From NCBI GenBank assembly GCA_001313065.1, contig BBFD01000061.1, positions 1 to 15,933 of the forward strand: DNA of 15,933 nt. The letters are read 5' to 3'. The notes beneath the pieces were generated by a model. It had not been told where the DNA came from and did not search any database. It saw only the letters and a program-made list of their open reading frames with translations. Source of the stretch: Silvimonas sp. JCM 19000 (GTDB lineage: Bacteria > Pseudomonadota > Gammaproteobacteria > Burkholderiales > Chitinibacteraceae). This document shows, in pieces, positions 15,663 through 15,933 of this stretch; within the stretch, counting starts at the first letter, position 1, and every line of letters starts with the position of its first letter. Position numbers and translations under genes: made by a program.

Positions 15663-15933
15663 GCCAGTTCGGCACGCTTTATCTATTACCAGTGCCGCTG
15701 GGTGACGACAGCTTTAACGCTGTTATCCCGGCCGATGTGCGCGCCAAAGCGCAGACGCTGACGCACTTTATTGTGGAAGCGCCCAAGACCGCGCGCGCCA
15801 TGCTCAAATTGTTTGAGACGCCGCACGAATTGCGCAGCCTGTCGATGCATGAGCTCAACGAACACACCAAGGACGATGATCTGGCCACGCTGCTGGCGCC
15901 GCTGCTGGCGGGCCACGACGTCGGCTGATGTCC
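15659..15933 (+). CDS. SAM-dependent methyltransferase, tetrapyrrole-methylase fold (RsmI-like), partial
   Basis: Only the first ~90 codons are inside the window. GTLYLLPVPLGD resembles the start of tetrapyrrole/RsmI-type methylases, and the segment LTHFIVEAPKTARAMLK fits the same family. The substrate cannot be read from this part; rRNA is a possibility by analogy with RsmI. The frame as read stops at 15928, but adding one C near 15924 (GGCCTGATG) turns the end into GHDVGLMS, which looks like the start of the family's LxSDAG motif. So this stop is probably another base-loss error and the gene continues beyond the right edge. Its ATG overlaps the maf stop by four bases, implying translational coupling. 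Confidence 0.65.

Overview
The window looks like a piece of chromosome from a moderately GC-rich betaproteobacterium, most likely of the Neisseriales (perhaps Chitinibacteraceae-like). I infer this from protein wording, the yceD-rpmF-plsX-fabHDG-acpP-fabF order, the PEP-CTERM protein and the gene content; the genus is a guess. It is core housekeeping DNA. I see no prophage, insertion sequence, CRISPR array or integrated island, and no convincing undescribed multi-gene system.

Layout, left to right. 1-2861 (minus): gltX followed 8 bases later by a nagZ-type GH3 hexosaminidase that runs off the left edge. 2886-3014: gltX promoter and two minus-strand terminators. 3015-4549 (minus): mltF, a lipoprotein lytic transglycosylase. 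4616-4787 (plus): a complete tRNA-Ser(CGA) unit with promoter, gene and terminator. 4788-5176: 389 bases without a gene. 5177-7312 (minus): pabB-pabC, overlapping by four bases, for p-aminobenzoate/folate synthesis. 7580-8286 (plus): a small secreted PEP-CTERM protein. 8320-8356: a shared bidirectional terminator. 8369-14943 (minus): the phospholipid and fatty-acid cluster, in transcription order yceD, rpmF, plsX, fabH, fabD, fabG, acpP, fabF. 14975-15002: face-to-face divergent promoters. 15026-15933 (plus): maf/yceF and the start of a tetrapyrrole-methylase-fold methyltransferase, overlapping by four bases.

Functionally, the fab cluster makes malonyl-ACP (fabD, acpP), starts chains (fabH), reduces the keto group (fabG), elongates (fabF) and passes acyl groups to phospholipid synthesis (plsX). 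It is coupled to a ribosomal protein gene (rpmF) and an rRNA-related factor (yceD). nagZ and mltF both belong to peptidoglycan turnover.

The most striking property of the sequence is that 12 of the 16 protein genes are interrupted by one or more small indels, about 22 in all. They include genes that should be essential (gltX, fabD, fabG, plsX). The pattern is systematic: A/T runs look one or two bases too long, and short G or C runs look one base too short. Uncorrected systematic sequencing error is by far the best explanation, so the genes are annotated here across the shifts as single loci. Points of real biology worth a second look are a PabB with the PIAGT motif instead of PIKGT, an 18-bp perfect palindrome in the rpmF-plsX gap, a terminator plus hairpin inside the fab operon between fabH and fabD, and a separate promoter with a U-rich leader for acpP.
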